In this document: positions 26,401 to 41,400 of the stretch, piece by piece
Position numbering within the stretch: the stretch's first letter is position 1
Layout of the letters: every line of letters starts with the position of its first letter
Source: Lingula anatina
Lineage: Eukaryota > Brachiopoda > Lingulata > Lingulida > Lingulidae
Direction: 5' to 3'
DNA length: 64,000 bases
Assembly: GCF_001039355.2 (NCBI RefSeq)
Contig: NW_019775947.1
Span: 93,637-157,636 of the forward strand
Position numbers and translations under genes: made by a program
Notes under the pieces: generated by a model
Seen by the model: only the letters and a program-made list of their open reading frames with translations
Database searches by the model: none
What the model was told of the DNA's origin: nothing

Positions 26401-29400
26401 GTATAGAGTAAAATACCTAATTCCCTTTAAAAAATGAAGCATTTTAAAGTTGAAAAACATTTAAACCTGTAACTCTGTGTTAAAATATTCCTGACGTGAT
26501 TTTCATTCTCTGTTTATATTTCTTTTACATGTTTTCTCAGAGTGAATTTTCTTCTAATCACATGTGATCCAACTTTTACATCTTTATTATGATGACTCTG
26601 AAACTTTACTTGAAACCAATCTTGTTTTATTTTGAGTTCTCTGAACACAAGTTCAGATGGGTATTTGGCGTGTTGTTTTTATATGGGGTCTAAATGGTCC
26701 TTACATTCAGTCATTAATTATTTAATTGGTTTGTTAGTGGATAGATGCTACTGCTTAAGAACTTGTATCTCTGTGTTTGTTTGTTTGTTTATATGTATAT
26801 TTATATTATTGATGTGTTATATCTAATATTTTGTGTTCTTTTGTTTATTTCTACTTCTATTAGAAAGCTTTAGAATAGAGATATATTATTAGTTGAGACT
26901 TCTAATGATGTTTATGTTCAGTGTGTTGCTTTTGCTTTTAGAATATTGCTAATTTCTAGTGTGTCTTTCTTAGTGAAAAATATTCACTCTTTTAAAATCT
27001 TATTGTGAAAAATTCTAAACATTTAAGATATAATAATAAGTTAGCAAAAAAGAGGTGGCAATTATGTCAGAAGATGAAACATGTTGAAATAAGCTTGTAG
27101 ATATACTGCATAGAGCATGTTGCAATTATATTAAGATATACAGCAGGTTTTTCTCAGTTTAGACTTGGGACATATTTTGTCCTGAAATGGGGCATTGTAA
27201 GATTAAGAGTTATAGAGCATTACCTGGTAGTGACTCATAGTTTTTGTTTTAAAGTAAGTTGTTTGTACACGCTTGTGTTGCAGTGAAAACAAATTGCCAA
27301 GTTTTGGAGCAGATACTGTTTTATATTATTTCATATTCAAAATTCATATTCAGAAAAAAAGGCCAATGGTTCTAGTTTAAGCTCCTGCAGTAACAGCTTG
27401 ATTAGGTTGATCATAAGATTGTTTATTACATATAAAAACTTGCTGTTTCTAGTATGCCTCCGTGGACCAGGCAGACCGGAGTGACCGAGGAGGCGAGCGG
27501 GGAGGCGAACGGGGAAGTGACCAGTCTCGCGGGAGACCACAGGAAGTCAGCACAAGGTGAGTGGACATGGTGTGGACGAGTGACCTCAGGGTGACCTCTG
27601 AGTGACCTCTGGGTGACCCTAAGGTGACTGTACAACATCTGGAAGTACTGGGAAATATGGAAATATGTGGTTTCCTTTTTTGAAGATGTTTATTCCATAT
27701 AATATCCTCCTTTCACTTTTAAGAAGTTAAGTGCTGTGGGGTCATTCTTCCTTCCACAAGGTTAAAATGTGTCTTCATATTTCTTTGAGAACAATGATGA
27801 CTCAGATTAGGAGTAGAGTAGATTTGGCTCTGTTGAAAATTTTAAAGTACCATATATGTAGGCCTGTTTACAACTTGTGGCATATTAGTTTGTAAATAGA
27901 ATTATGTATTCTGTGTGTGTGTTTGTGTGTGTGCTACCAGTCTCAGAGGTGAGAATATCCATGTGTGGAAAACATTTTATGAATGACTACAGTACCATGT
28001 AGTCCTTGAGGCCATACATAGATCTATATGGATTGTAACTGCAGTCTGTGTCAGTTACACAGATAGAAATGGGAACCTACAACATGGCTGCAGGCCAATG
28101 CATTGCTAGTTTATTTTCACAAATGTAAGCACTTCACTTACGTAATACCTTGATTCATGTTAGTTTATGTCATTTCTCAGAGTAAAATAAGAATATAATC
28201 TATTTTGGCCAGTTCAAGATTGAGGTGCATAGCAAGTTGTGATTTTGAAAATTTAAAACGAAATAAAGTTCTGGCATGACTTGCTTAGGATTCAGGTGAA
28301 ACACACAGGACTAGAGAAGATTAGAGTACAGAAATTGTGAAACCATATTACAGGTACAAATTAGTGATGAGAATTAGTAAAAAGATGTATACTACTACAG
28401 ATGAATGTTATTTCCTCTCATGGATAGGAAGTTTATTGCAGTAAGCATGTTCATGCAGAAATGGTAACCAATTTGTAAAATGCCCTTCCTTTTGTCACTG
28501 ACAGTCTTCTGTGTCAAAGGAATGTTTTAAAGTCAATGAAATATGGTCAAAATTGTAGAGTAATCTTGCTCATTTTGTGTGGAAAAAAGGCACCTGAAAA
28601 GTACAATTTGTACAGCTGCTGGCTATGTCCTTGAAAATGATTAGTGTCATAGTAAGGTCATAGGTGGCAGCACTTTACAGGTGCCTCAGTGCAAGGAAAA
28701 AAATACCTTTGTCAATGAGAAGCATTAAAAATTGTTCAGTTTATAACAGTCTGTTGCTATGGTTGATTCTTTAAGCTTAATCCATTTAGGAGACATTGGA
28801 CTCCGAATTCAAATTTTAAAAAAATGATTGCTTTCAGATTGCTGTCAAAAAACAATTTTGAAAATTTGACTTAAAATTTAGCATTGGTTTTCCTCTGTTG
28901 AATTATAAGCAAGCATGCTAGTTTCACATAAATTATTGGAACAGTGGATTAAAAAGATAAAGAAAAAACACTGTACTTAAGTAGCTTATGATAGGAATGC
29001 AGAGGAAATTATTGGAAGTGGTTCCAGCAGAGTTCCCGTCATGTTCCACATTCTACACTGTGTTTTCTCACCATCTCAAAGGGGCTGTATTGGCCCTCGC
29101 TGCCCTCTAGAACACCATTTGTGGCCTTCCTGAGGAGAGCATGCTGCTAGGAGGATAACAAATCAGTTATCACAGTCACGCTGCAGGAAATTTCCTTCAG
29201 CTACTTTGAAAATCATTTTTGGAAGATTTATTTTCTATTTCCTGGTGTGTAAACAATGTTAACAAGTTTGCCAAAGGTTGGCTTACTCTGGGGGGAAAGG
29301 GCGCTTGGGACTGAAGTATAGTAAATGTGATTTATTTTGAATTTTATGCAATTTGTAGAAGAAGGTAACGCTCAGCTCAGGCAGAAATCTTATTACGCTT

Positions 29401-32400
29401 GTTTTAAACTTACTCTTGTTTTTATAAAAACTGCTTCGAACTTGAAAAGCCCAGTGTTTCTTATTTTGAGGAATGTTTATTGATTTGTAAATGTTTGGTA
29501 ATGTGAAAGTGAGGACTGATGTAAACAGTGATGAGGTCAACTGTTGGGGTACACAAATTAAAGTGGAATATTTCTGTTGCTTGTATCACTTTATAATTTT
29601 GTTTAGTTCATACTGGAATATTAAGCAGTTTCTTATCAAACTGGTGAATGGATTTTTTTTTAATCAAACATTTTGAGCATGATGGAGCATGTGATTACTT
29701 TTAAATATTTTTAAAAAGCTGGATGGAACACATTATTTCTGTGATTATTTTCAAAGCAACATACTCAAGTTTGTTCTGGCATAAATATTCAGCAAGTATT
29801 GCTCATATAGCATGATTCAGGCATCATAATTTCCATATTGATTAGTTATGCAGCAATTAGGAATAAACATCCCCATTTGCCAACAATATATGAAATACTG
29901 AAAAGGTTGTTAAATTCATTGATAAAGTGTTGATCTCAACATTAGAAATAAAAAAAAGACACTCATGATTTTCCTTAGGTAAGTAAAAAAAAAAAAGGTC
30001 GAATGAAAATTTTTAATTTTTTCCTCGTGTTTTGGTGAGTCACCAACCGTTTGATTGGCTAGAACGCATTTTTGTTGGGGGATCATTTTTGGAAACAAAT
30101 AAAATTAAATCAAAAATGAAGTCAAACGTGACCTATTTAGTTTTAAAATGGTGGTTAAATGCTTGAATTATCCCATATCATGAAAAATGAGAATCCAAAG
30201 CTGAAATGTGAAGTGGCTTCTCTAAAGCCGCAGTGACATTTTCCTCCTTATCTCCCCAAGAGATTGGACCTGTGATTGTGTGTCTGTACAGTCCAAGCTA
30301 AAGCTGTGCTAGTAGTACAATTACTGGGTCCCATATGTTAAACCAGTTTGTTCAGGACTGGAGTAGTGAGTGACCTTTATTAGAGAGGGCAGTCTGGACT
30401 CTAATGGACAGAAGGTGGACCTGTCACACTACCAAATGACCATTAGATGACCAATAAAATGCCTTTAATGTTTGGACGACAGGATATTTATCGGGTGGAC
30501 CATGTAAGAAGAAAAGCTAGGTAGGAGTTGTACACAGATCACTGGGGGTGTTATAGCATATACTGACATGTAGTTTTGTGTGGACTGCAGCAGATCACAG
30601 GCCTGGGTGGATGTTAGCGTTGGAGCTTGTTAAATTTTAAACATTGTCCAATTAGGAACAGGGAAATTTGAAATATTTTACTGTTTATTATCAAATTTGT
30701 CACTGATTCAGTTGAAATTATTCAGCTGTTTGATTTAAACAGATTTCATCAAAGAGTGAGCCTTAATCAGGTATGTTTGTTATGTTGTTCGTAGCTGGAA
30801 CATGCGTAAAAAGTTCGTTATGAAATGGCTTGAAGAAACCTATAGCATCACATAGAATCACATTGAGCAGATGTTTAATTTATATGATAAAAGAAGGTTG
30901 GTGTTAGTCCAAGTATACAATGGTAAGAAAATTCTAGTTACAGACAAATGTACTTGATCTTTTACCTCACTGATCACTTCCCAGAGGACAAATAAAATTT
31001 AGAAATGAAGAAATTTAGAATGAAGAAATTGAAGAAATTATCTAAAATTTGTTCAGTTTTTAGAAACCATTGCAGCTCTAATCAGCTTGATTTGGGAAGG
31101 ATTCATTAAATCGAATGTAAATGGGACACACACTTGTATACACGATAGGTAATTAGTGACGGGGAGTCAGCTACACATACATGCTGGAAAGGTTTGAGTT
31201 GTAAGAAATATGACCAGTTTTGTTCCTTGATTTAGTATGTTTGCATGTCAGGTATTTCAGCTTGTATGATTTATGCAGGGAGTACGTAGACAAAAGGTAA
31301 TCAAGCTGAAAATGGTGCATGATGGAGTTGGTAATCAATGCTGTGAGATGTACGTATGTGAGGAGGTTTGGATAATGAAGTGAAGCATCAAACATTATTC
31401 AGAAAAATGTAGCTAATACAGAATAAAATTGATATTTCTCATTTGGGAATTTGTTGTCACAGAAGTCTGAACAAAAGAAACCTAAACAAGCTACATGATA
31501 TCTGTGTCTATATATTACAGTAATGAAATATTAGACATTTTTAACTTTCCCATTTGCTACTGTTTCAAGTGTGTTATTAGGAGATGGAGTTTGCTTCTGT
31601 GATGTGTATTTATGCATAAATACCATTCCACTGAGGCAGTAAAGCTCACTCATATTATAGATAAGAGATCTTCCACTGAAGTATTCTACTATTCTATATG
31701 TTGTGGTGAATATCTTGAAGACCATCTGCAAGGCTAAGTGTAAAAATGTAATATTGTTGTTATTATCAAACACTTTCAACATTTGAACTCAGTCTGTGGT
31801 AACAGTAGGAAGAGGAAGGCAGAGAATAAGAAATGGACTCAACTCTGTTGTCATTGTGTGTAGTTCCAGATAATATAATCATAGAACAAAACCCATTAGT
31901 TATTCCTGTGTGGATTTAGTCTTTGTCTGCTAGTTAGAGGCTAATGTACATGTAAATGTGATGGCATATGCATTAGGATATGGAAGACATCAACTCCAGT
32001 ATTAATGTACACCAAACATATAATGCCCAAAGCAAGACATATAATTTGTTATCATATTCATAAGATCCATAGATGTTAGGTTAATGGTTTGTATAATACA
32101 CCCGCAAGCTTTAAATTTCAGAAAGGTACCAGTAGATTTATATAAATGCCATATATAATGTTTCCTTTATATGAAATGCCAGAAAAGGTTAAATAATTAT
32201 CAAAACTTGTAATCCTTTTACTTGTTTATCATCAGGACAATCTTGCTTGACACATGGCCTGTACACCTTAATGGGGTGTTTATTCAGGTGACAGAAAGTA
32301 ATTAGACCTTTCTAAAAATACCTGTTCTAGATATGACAGTTTAATATGAATTCACAGGTCTCATATGAATACCAAACTCTGAAATGATGGAAATATCAGA

Positions 32401-35400
32401 CAATAACATGCTTCAGCATCCGGGTCTAGATATACATTATAAATGTTTATGGCATACCAATTAATGAAGGGCAGGCTTTGAATAATTTTGCTGTTGAATT
32501 GGTGTATGATAATACAGTGGTACATGTTCTAGTAACCTGTGTTATGTGTGAAATACACACATATTTGAACACATTGCTGTTGTATCTTTAGAATTAAACA
32601 CAGTATCAGAAAATAGACCCAATGGAACACAGGTAGCACAGGTTATTCCAACCTTCGGCCAACCCCCCCTCAGACAGCTGACTAGCCAGGTGACAGTTAT
32701 AATGATCACCTGGACTTCATGTAGGTGGACATTGTAGGAGGTAGAGGACCAGATGACATGGACAGTTGACCATGCCTTTGTTAGCAGAAAGAATTTCCTG
32801 ATTGCGTCCATTGTTTGTCTGTACATTCAGATTGGGATGTGTGAAGGCTCACTTGACGGTTTGACTCACTGAGACGGGTATTCTACAGATAATGTTTACT
32901 TATATGGTTAGGTGTGTTGTGTAAAGGCGTAGGTGACATATGGGAACTTGTTATACCAGCAAGTTCTTGGTATGTTTAGCAGGTGTTTTTTGCCTTTTAT
33001 TGTTTGAAATTATCGGGGAATTGTCATGTTATCATAGATGTTAATATGTGGTTATGTCTGATGTAGAATTAAACCTTGATTCGTCCCTGTCAAAATAAGT
33101 GAACTAATTTCTGTTAAAAATGTGTTATTGTGCTGTTAGAGAAATAGAATGCAGGCAGGTATCTTGATTGTCAGTTAATTGAGTAAAATTTATCCTTTAT
33201 TTCTGAATTGTTGAAGTAGAATTTTGTTTGGGAATTAGATCATCATTTTATTTCAGAATGGAAATCTGGCCCATGGATTGTATGCAAAATATGTGTTCAT
33301 TGTCTTCGGTGATTTTTTTTTTCATGTTTGTTTTCTGGAACAAGTATGAACCCCACGCCACTTAATTTGTTTGTAACGACATTCTTGTTTGACTCATTGT
33401 TATGGGAAAAAGGAAAAACATTACATCAACTTCGGACTCTGCTTTGTTAAGTGTACTATAATTTGAGACCAATGGTTCACAGTGTATAGTATTCACCAAG
33501 TAAAGCAATAGTTCAGTGCTTTATGAAGTTAGCTGCTTGGGAGAAAATTATGCATTACACGTAGTTGATCACAATGTAGATGAGCAATTGTGCCTGGCAG
33601 GGAGTCAATAAATGAAAGGAAATTAATTGAAATACAAAGTGTCCACACTTTCACCTGTATTTAGTGACTGCTGGTCATTTGGTCAGGTGTGTTAGTGGTC
33701 TGTCCCATGGGGGACACTACTCTGTATGTCCAGGTTTTGACATTTGGACATTTTTTTCCAAAACAAGTTGTTGCAGTGCTACAAAACTAAGTAGAATAAA
33801 ATTCCAAAAGTAGATTTCTGAAGGACCAGGCTGGTTAAGGCATCCTGAGAACTTCTCTCGCTCCACTGGCAACTTCTAAAGTTTACCATGTCAAAGTGGA
33901 AGACCTCGGCCTTGAAGGTCAGGCATGTCTGACAGCTTATATAGTTAAAACAGTTTAAGGTTGATAAAAAGTAGCCTAGGATTATAATACATATAGATTA
34001 CCAGTTTTTATTGAATGTTAAATTAAAAATGATACACAGCATAATTTTTAAATAAAATAAACAATGTAATGATGTGGCTTGGGGTAGATAAGACAGTATG
34101 GCATCCATTAATTGTAAGGTAAACTGTGACTGGGTTCAAAGGAATTTGTCAACCAGAATTCATTGGCACAGTTTTAGTGTCTTATCACCAAGAACTGATA
34201 AGCCACATGCGAAACATGCTTCGAGGGTTAGTAGGTGGAAGTGGGTGTTTGGAAGATGACAGTACTTCCTCGAATTTTGGGTGTACTGACATTGGTTGTA
34301 TTTTCACTGCAGGTTTATTAACACATTGTTTTGACTTTGTTTATTTCATTCTAAAGCATTGTTGTATTAAGATGCATTTATTTTAGTGACTGGTAGACAA
34401 TCCTGTTCAAAGACTTGGATTTAGCAACCATGTTGCTCGGCTCAGTCAGTATTAGTATATATCCTGGCAAAGACAAGCTATGAAATGAGTGTAATTTTCT
34501 TCACTTCTTATACAGTGAATAATACTGTTTGATAATCATATCTTAGCATTTAAGATATCACAGTTACTCACCAACTCAACCTTGCCCAGGTATAGCCTCT
34601 TTGAACAGCTAGGATTATAGCCATACTGGTCTACTACTTGTGAGGTCAGCATCAGGACACACACAATCTCTTAGTGGAAATTAGTCTGCTGTTTGCATTA
34701 TTACATCACCTGGCCTGGTACAGATCTATCTCCATGACTGTTACCTGAAGAGACTAAATTCCTTTGTTCATCAGCCCATAAAAACATAGTCTCCTCAGTA
34801 GCCAGGTAAGTTGTATGCAGAGAAGTGGTAATTAGAGTTCCTCCTGGTGACTCAGTGGAGCACACAGAATGACAGGTGTTTTCAGGTGATTAACTAAGTG
34901 CATAATATTGTAGTATCTCTTAATTTTACAAAAGGTTTGTTGTCAGTCACAGTAATGTTCACTTGGAAGTGGAGATTCTCAGCAATGTTTGGGTAGATTG
35001 TACTCGGAGAGAATTGATCAGAAGCTCTCACTGTTGACCTTATATTTCTGTGGTGTTCCTGTCCCACATAGAAATCAATGCTGTGTCAAGCCAAGGGTTA
35101 GTAATCACCAGAATAAACCTTACTGAAGATAGATAGGATGTGGAGTTAGGGAGAGAAAGTAACACTAAGATATTGATTTTGTTAAGTGGAGAAGTGGGGG
35201 GCTACTCTTCACTGCCACCACATGTTTCAGACATCACCAAAACTGCTCATCTCTGTATCATTTCTGGAATTGGAAAATAGAGTCGTTTTTTTTTTTTTTT
35301 TTCATGAAGTCTTGTATTTTTTCCAAATAATCTTATTTTCACCTACTAAATTTAGAGTTAAGAGTACATGGTAGATAATTAAGCTTCTCATTTTCTACAG

Positions 35401-38400
35401 CTTTATTGGAAACTGTATTCTTACTAGTAAAGCATTAGACAAATGAATTCTTTGTGAAATATATCTGAGTCATACATAGGTGTAGATAATAGAAGACAAA
35501 AACTGACTATTATCAAGGTTTATGTGCTTGATGACATTATGCCAAACAAATCAAGTAAGCAGTGCCAACAGAAGAGGTTTGAAATAATTGCTGTACATAG
35601 CTTGATAGATCTCCAATACAGAATAGGATGAGCTGCCACCTTTATTTATATCACACTGGAGATATATGCAATCTCTGTATATAATTTCTTCATTTTATAG
35701 CAGTTGTGTATAGACATCAAATGGACCATGTTTGTATGGGAACCTTATTCTTTTCAACAGATTAATGGATATTTTTCTAAAACATATTACTGTTAGTTTA
35801 TTCAGGTGTAGTGGTAATTGTTGCCAAGGTAACCTCATCTGTAAATATGATAAACATAACAATTTGATAAAGTAATCAATCACATTTGATAAAATAAGAG
35901 CTTTATCTGATCTTAACAAATTTACATAGAGAAAAAAAAAGAGAACAAAGAGTTCAAAAAGTAACAAACAAATATGAACAATATTGAAAACAATACAACA
36001 TTCCTCAAATGTTACAAGACATTTTCACTGCAGTGTTTGCTATCTGTGACCATTCTTTGATATCATCTCTGTCCACATGGTAATAATGACTGCAGGAGGA
36101 GGGTTCTAATGCTTGGAGTGCATGCAGACACTTAGAGGTGAGGGGGGGGGGAGAGAGAGTAGCAGCAAATAGGATCAGGTGCCATGGATAATAACCTGGA
36201 AGTTATAGGATACAGATATACACTGTGATATAGCATTGGCTGGCTCTATATTGAGTGTATATGGAACTGACCTGCTGGACGTGATGACCAAATGAAATGG
36301 ACATGTTGAGACATGCTATCTTCACTGAGATCACTCACCTGTATTGACAGGTAGGATAGAGCTAGGAAGACATCTTGAGGAATTTATTTCTGGAGTTAGT
36401 CACCAGATGAGATTGGTGACTTGGAGACATATCAGATGTCACCTTTGTTACACATCTTGTAATGTTAAACAGCTTATAAGTACTTGGTGACTTAATACAT
36501 GCATTTAGTTTAAGATATATTATTGGGTTAATAGCAGGTATAGATAGGTAGAAATGGTGAGGTATATCTGCATTCCAGCAAACTGTTTATGTTACAACTT
36601 GATGGTTGTTTGTTTGAAGGATTTACAACAAAGACCATATGCTATGGGTTACAGTCACTGTGGTAGAAATGATGGTTTGTAAGAAAAGCAGATAGTTTGT
36701 ATAACAAACGGATGCATGTCCTCATTTTTAAACAACCATTCCTGATTCCTGTTTGGATTGCTTTTCTTGTGACTGTCGTGAAATCATAAATTGCGAAAAA
36801 GAAAATATTTGAAAAAGTGAGACTTCGAATTTAAAGGTAATTACCATATATGATGACTTTGTACCACGAATGCCGGCTCCATGCTCAGAGAGTAGTACAG
36901 CATTGATTAAACTAACATGTTCTGGCAATGGTATCGTGATGAGAAAGCAATATGAAGGACTCTCTGCAGAGAAGTTGATGTCATTACAGTGGCAGTAATA
37001 CAAAATTGAATTTCTGAGAGAGTTTGGAGAAAGTTGAGATAGATCTATCACCTTGGGTCTATTAGTCAGTCCTACTTTAGCTTAATTAGTTAGTGTATTG
37101 ATCCAGCTAATGATGATGATGTTCTGGCTGCAGCAGAAGTTGTGATTCCCAACCTAGATATGGTGTGAAATGGCTTGTCTGTGAGAAATTGCTGGTTTGA
37201 TGCCACAGTTATAGATTTTATGCTCTCTCTCTCTCTCGCTCTCTCTCTCTCTCTCCATTTCACACATACTAGCATGTGTGTGTTTTTATTGACAGAACCA
37301 TAAAAGTTTACCTTAAAATATTAATTGAACAGCAAACGTTAAACAGGATTTTCATGTGTTGAAGTTGTACTTGCAGACCTTTTTAAGTGAATTGAATGAA
37401 GTTGTACTAAAACCTACATGAGTTGTCACACAGTATTAACAGAAAACTCCTTTGATCCATCTCTGAATACAAAATGTTCATTGTTCGATATAAGGTCGTT
37501 TGTTATTCAATTTTTTTATGTAAAAAAGGAAAAGAAAATGATTCTAATATAATGCGTAGTGTGAGGCTTCCCTTTGTGGTGAACCTCTATACACCCACCT
37601 CCAGTAAAACTGTGATCTGTGATGTATCTCTAAATGTATCATTTCCTCTGTTCTAGTTCAAGCGGAGGAGCTTCGCCTACCAAACCCACTGATCTGCAGC
37701 GGTTCACCTTCACCAACCCGCAGGCCCCGTCACATCAGCAGAACACAAGCTCCAGCTCTCTGGAAGACGATAAGCCTCCTCTGCCACCACGGAATTACAA
37801 ACCTTCTGGTGGCGACAGGCGCAGTCAAGGTCCGGCTGATCCCCACTGGTATCCTCCACACATGGATCGCAGGCAGGACCGCATTGAGACCCGCTGGGGA
37901 GATGGGCGACAGGTACAGAACTACGAGAACCTGGGGCAGGAGGATTCTTATGCTGATCAGCTGCGTCACCAGGCCAGGAAGTTATCCCAGTCTCAGTCTC
38001 AACCTAAACTTGTCAGTGCACCAAGTTATATTCACCATGGAAGTGGAACACGGATGAACATCTCAACATCGCGTCCTGTGGAACGACCACAGGTCATGAA
38101 CGAGGCTCACCAGCCTAAGTCTGCCTTCAGACCAGTTGGGACAAGCAGTCCTAAGGAAGAACTGTCACAAGATGGCGACAGACACCAAGACATTCCACAA
38201 CCACAGAAGAGGATCTCCACCTCTCATAACTACTCCAATATTGACTCATCTGGCAGGATAACAGAGGGTGGCAGCCATCTTAGAAACAACAGAACCAATG
38301 GGGAGCCAGGACTGGCACCACCAGCGCCACCACCCAAGAGTTATCTGAGCGCTGAGTCTTCAGGATCGCCAGGACTGACGCCAAGTTCCGTGGGTCTTCA

Positions 38401-41400
38401 GCCAACTCCAGATGATGTTTTCAGCGAGGATGAAAACAGAAAATTTAATTTTGACAGGGTACCAAGTTCTTCCAGAGAAAGTTCCATGAGGTAAGCTAAG
38501 AATATTTATTGGTTATTAAGCAAATAATGATAAAATGGGTTTTACTCATTCATGTACGTAACATTAAAAAACTCTTACAGGCCTGGGGTTTTAAATCAAG
38601 TACGTTGTATCAACCTCTTTCCCATGATGGATCATATGATGCTTTAGCTTCTCTGTACCACTTGGTTATTAAGAATAACCTAGACCTTAGAAACCAGATG
38701 ACCTTTTTATAACAAGAGTTGGTAAGATGACTTCAAGAATGAGGTGGAGGATTGTTTTGGTATAAAGTTTAGAAATATGTTAAGTGTCTGTGTTTTAAAG
38801 TACCCAAGACTGACCTGAGGCACCTGATAATTTTTGATGGGAGAAAATCTGAATGGTTAAGGTATGGGAACATTTTAAGTGGAGGGAGAGGCAGAAGTGA
38901 AGCTGACCTTTGTCAAAAGTTATTATTACAATGCAACTCTGAAAAGTGTACAAATTGGGCGTACATCACCTTATTCCACCTCACCTTGACTTTGGCTGGG
39001 TATTTATTGTAAAAGAGAAGAAGAAAATAACAATTGGAGAAATATATAACCTTGAGATTAAAAAGGAACAGAAGAAAGTCTTCATGTTGATCTTGATATC
39101 AGAGTTGACATATTTGAGCCATGTTATTGTAAGAAATACGTAACCCCTTGGCTTATGATCTGACCACTAGCAGACATTTAAAAATGTATTGTATCACATA
39201 TATTTTTATTTTGTATATTAGAGGCCCCTGATTTCATGTTTACCCTCAGCTATGATTCAGGAATTTCATAATTGCTCACTGTATTCCTGGTTGTTCTATA
39301 ATATGGATATGAACACAGAGATTGCCAGAACAGAGGAATGCATTGTGGCGTTCCAGTCATAAGAGTTATTACACCAATTAGTTACAAAAACTGGAGCCAA
39401 AAATAGAGAGGTGAAATAACTGACCCTGAAAAATGTTAAGGGCCTTTTGTTTTCTGTGGTAATGACTTCAGCAGTCAGCATTCCAGCCTAATCACTTGAT
39501 CGATCTTTATTTAGATATATTAGGCGGGATCCCCTTCTTGTCCTAAGTCCATCCTTAGTTGAGTGTTTTTGTATTGTTGTTGTGAGTTGCCTTGGTAACA
39601 GTGTGGCAACATTCATTTTGAGACAATTTATTGTTTTGCATTGTGCCTGACATTTTTGGTTGATTACAATTGCTTAGAAGTATTTTGATATTAGATGGGT
39701 GAGGATGAAAAATAGAAGTATGATTTATACGAAGCATTTGACATTTATTTTGACTTTATGTCAGATATGTTCATTGGGCTCAGAGTAACTTTGTAGGGCT
39801 AGAAAATATATTGGAGTTAGTTGAAGATTACATTTACTTGATTTTCATGTAAATGTCAGCCTATACAAAGGAAAGATGTTTTCCAGTAATTATTTGAGAT
39901 AAAAGATAAATGGAGTTATAAGGTGACTGGTCATGTAGGTTCCACTGTAGCCGTTTACATCTACAACATGTTGAGAAATCCTTGCACGTCAACATAATGA
40001 TCATTTCTGCAGCATAGGATATTTAGCTAGAATTCCACCTCATATTGTCCTTATGTGAAGATCAGATTCCATCAAAAGAAGTGTGAATAGCACATTTGTT
40101 GTTGTGTTGGAAGAACTGCGGGTCCACCCTGACACCTTTTACATTGTGTTGGAAAAAGTACAAGTCACACCTAACGCAACTGGTATGCAAAAGCCACCAA
40201 AAAGAAAGAAAAATGCTGCAACTGAATCTCATTAGAGATAATTTATAGTAACATAATAAATAACACTAGACAAATAATTAGACACCTTTGTAATAAATGG
40301 TGTTTCCTCTTTAGAAATCTAATCCACATTTTGGCTCTGCCGTGGAATGCTAATGGGTCATTAATAACATATTCAGGGTGATTACATTATTGGCTGCAGC
40401 ACCAAGAGCTATGTGTGAGAGGGCTGAAATAGTGCATATCTGACAGATTAGACAGACAAGGGTCAGGGAAAGGATCACGTCTGCTTTTTTCACTGTGAGG
40501 AAAGAGAATTCAGTCAGCATCCAGGTGTCATTTGATCCCTTCTTCTGGATTTTTTGTTGTCATGTTTACTTTGTGTATCTTTTTTTGAAAGGAATGACAT
40601 TAATTGGTTAAATGATTGAACTGCTCTGCTATTTCCTTGTGATCTGAGAGTTACAGAAGTTTGAAAGATAGCAATATCTCTGCACAGCGGGAGACCAAAC
40701 ACAGGCTGATTGCTTGCTGTTATGGTATGAAGAGTCTCGGGAGAGAGGAATAAGATTTCAGTCTTGTGCCATAGGTTTATGGGGATCATAAGGAGTTGAG
40801 TATTTAGCTTAAGAAAAACAGGGGATTGAGAACTATGGACTGTATACTGAGGAAAGGATGCTGAATAAGATGTGGAACCATGTTGGAATTTCAAGTTAAA
40901 TTCCAAATCAAAGAGATTTGTTACATGTGAAGAAAAAATATACTTGTATGTGTATATTGGGATAACATGGAATGTGAAGGATTGGGACGATACAGTAATT
41001 AGGGTCTTCAGAACTCTCTATTGTTGGAAGGTTACTTCTGTGCCATTAGGAATAGTTTTATCTGAGAACATGGTAGACTGAACTAACATGGGTTACCATA
41101 AGATTTGATGCTGAGGCGAAAATGAAAATTCTGGATATTTTAAACAAAGAATACCAACAGAAGAAAAAAGAGAACAGAGATTTCTTTGGCTGCACCTTTA
41201 TTCTTATGCAAGGGATGTACTGATATCTTAAATGAAGCATTAGGGGTTCTCATCTGAGAAATGTTATTGTGGTTTGGTCAGAGATAGGAACTAATATTGA
41301 TATGTGAGCACAGATTTAAATGCTGCAGTTTGAACACAGCATTGAAACCCTGACTTAATTTAAACTACCACAGGGAATGAGCACAGGGAATGAGAATTTT

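Larger units (their letters stand above)
27557..37656. other. Shroom intron (10.1 kb)
   Basis: A long AT-rich intron. It holds an 11-bp tandem array of TGACCT half-sites just after the donor, a poly(T) tract near 35286-35302, a G/GA-rich patch near 36140-36160 and a (CT)n tract at 37222-37255. Short open frames on both strands show no splice context or recognisable protein. Confidence 0.7.

Noticed and set aside
40514-40906. 130-codon minus-strand frame in a Shroom intron
   Set aside because: No recognisable motif and no promoter or splice signals; of a length expected by chance in 64 kb.
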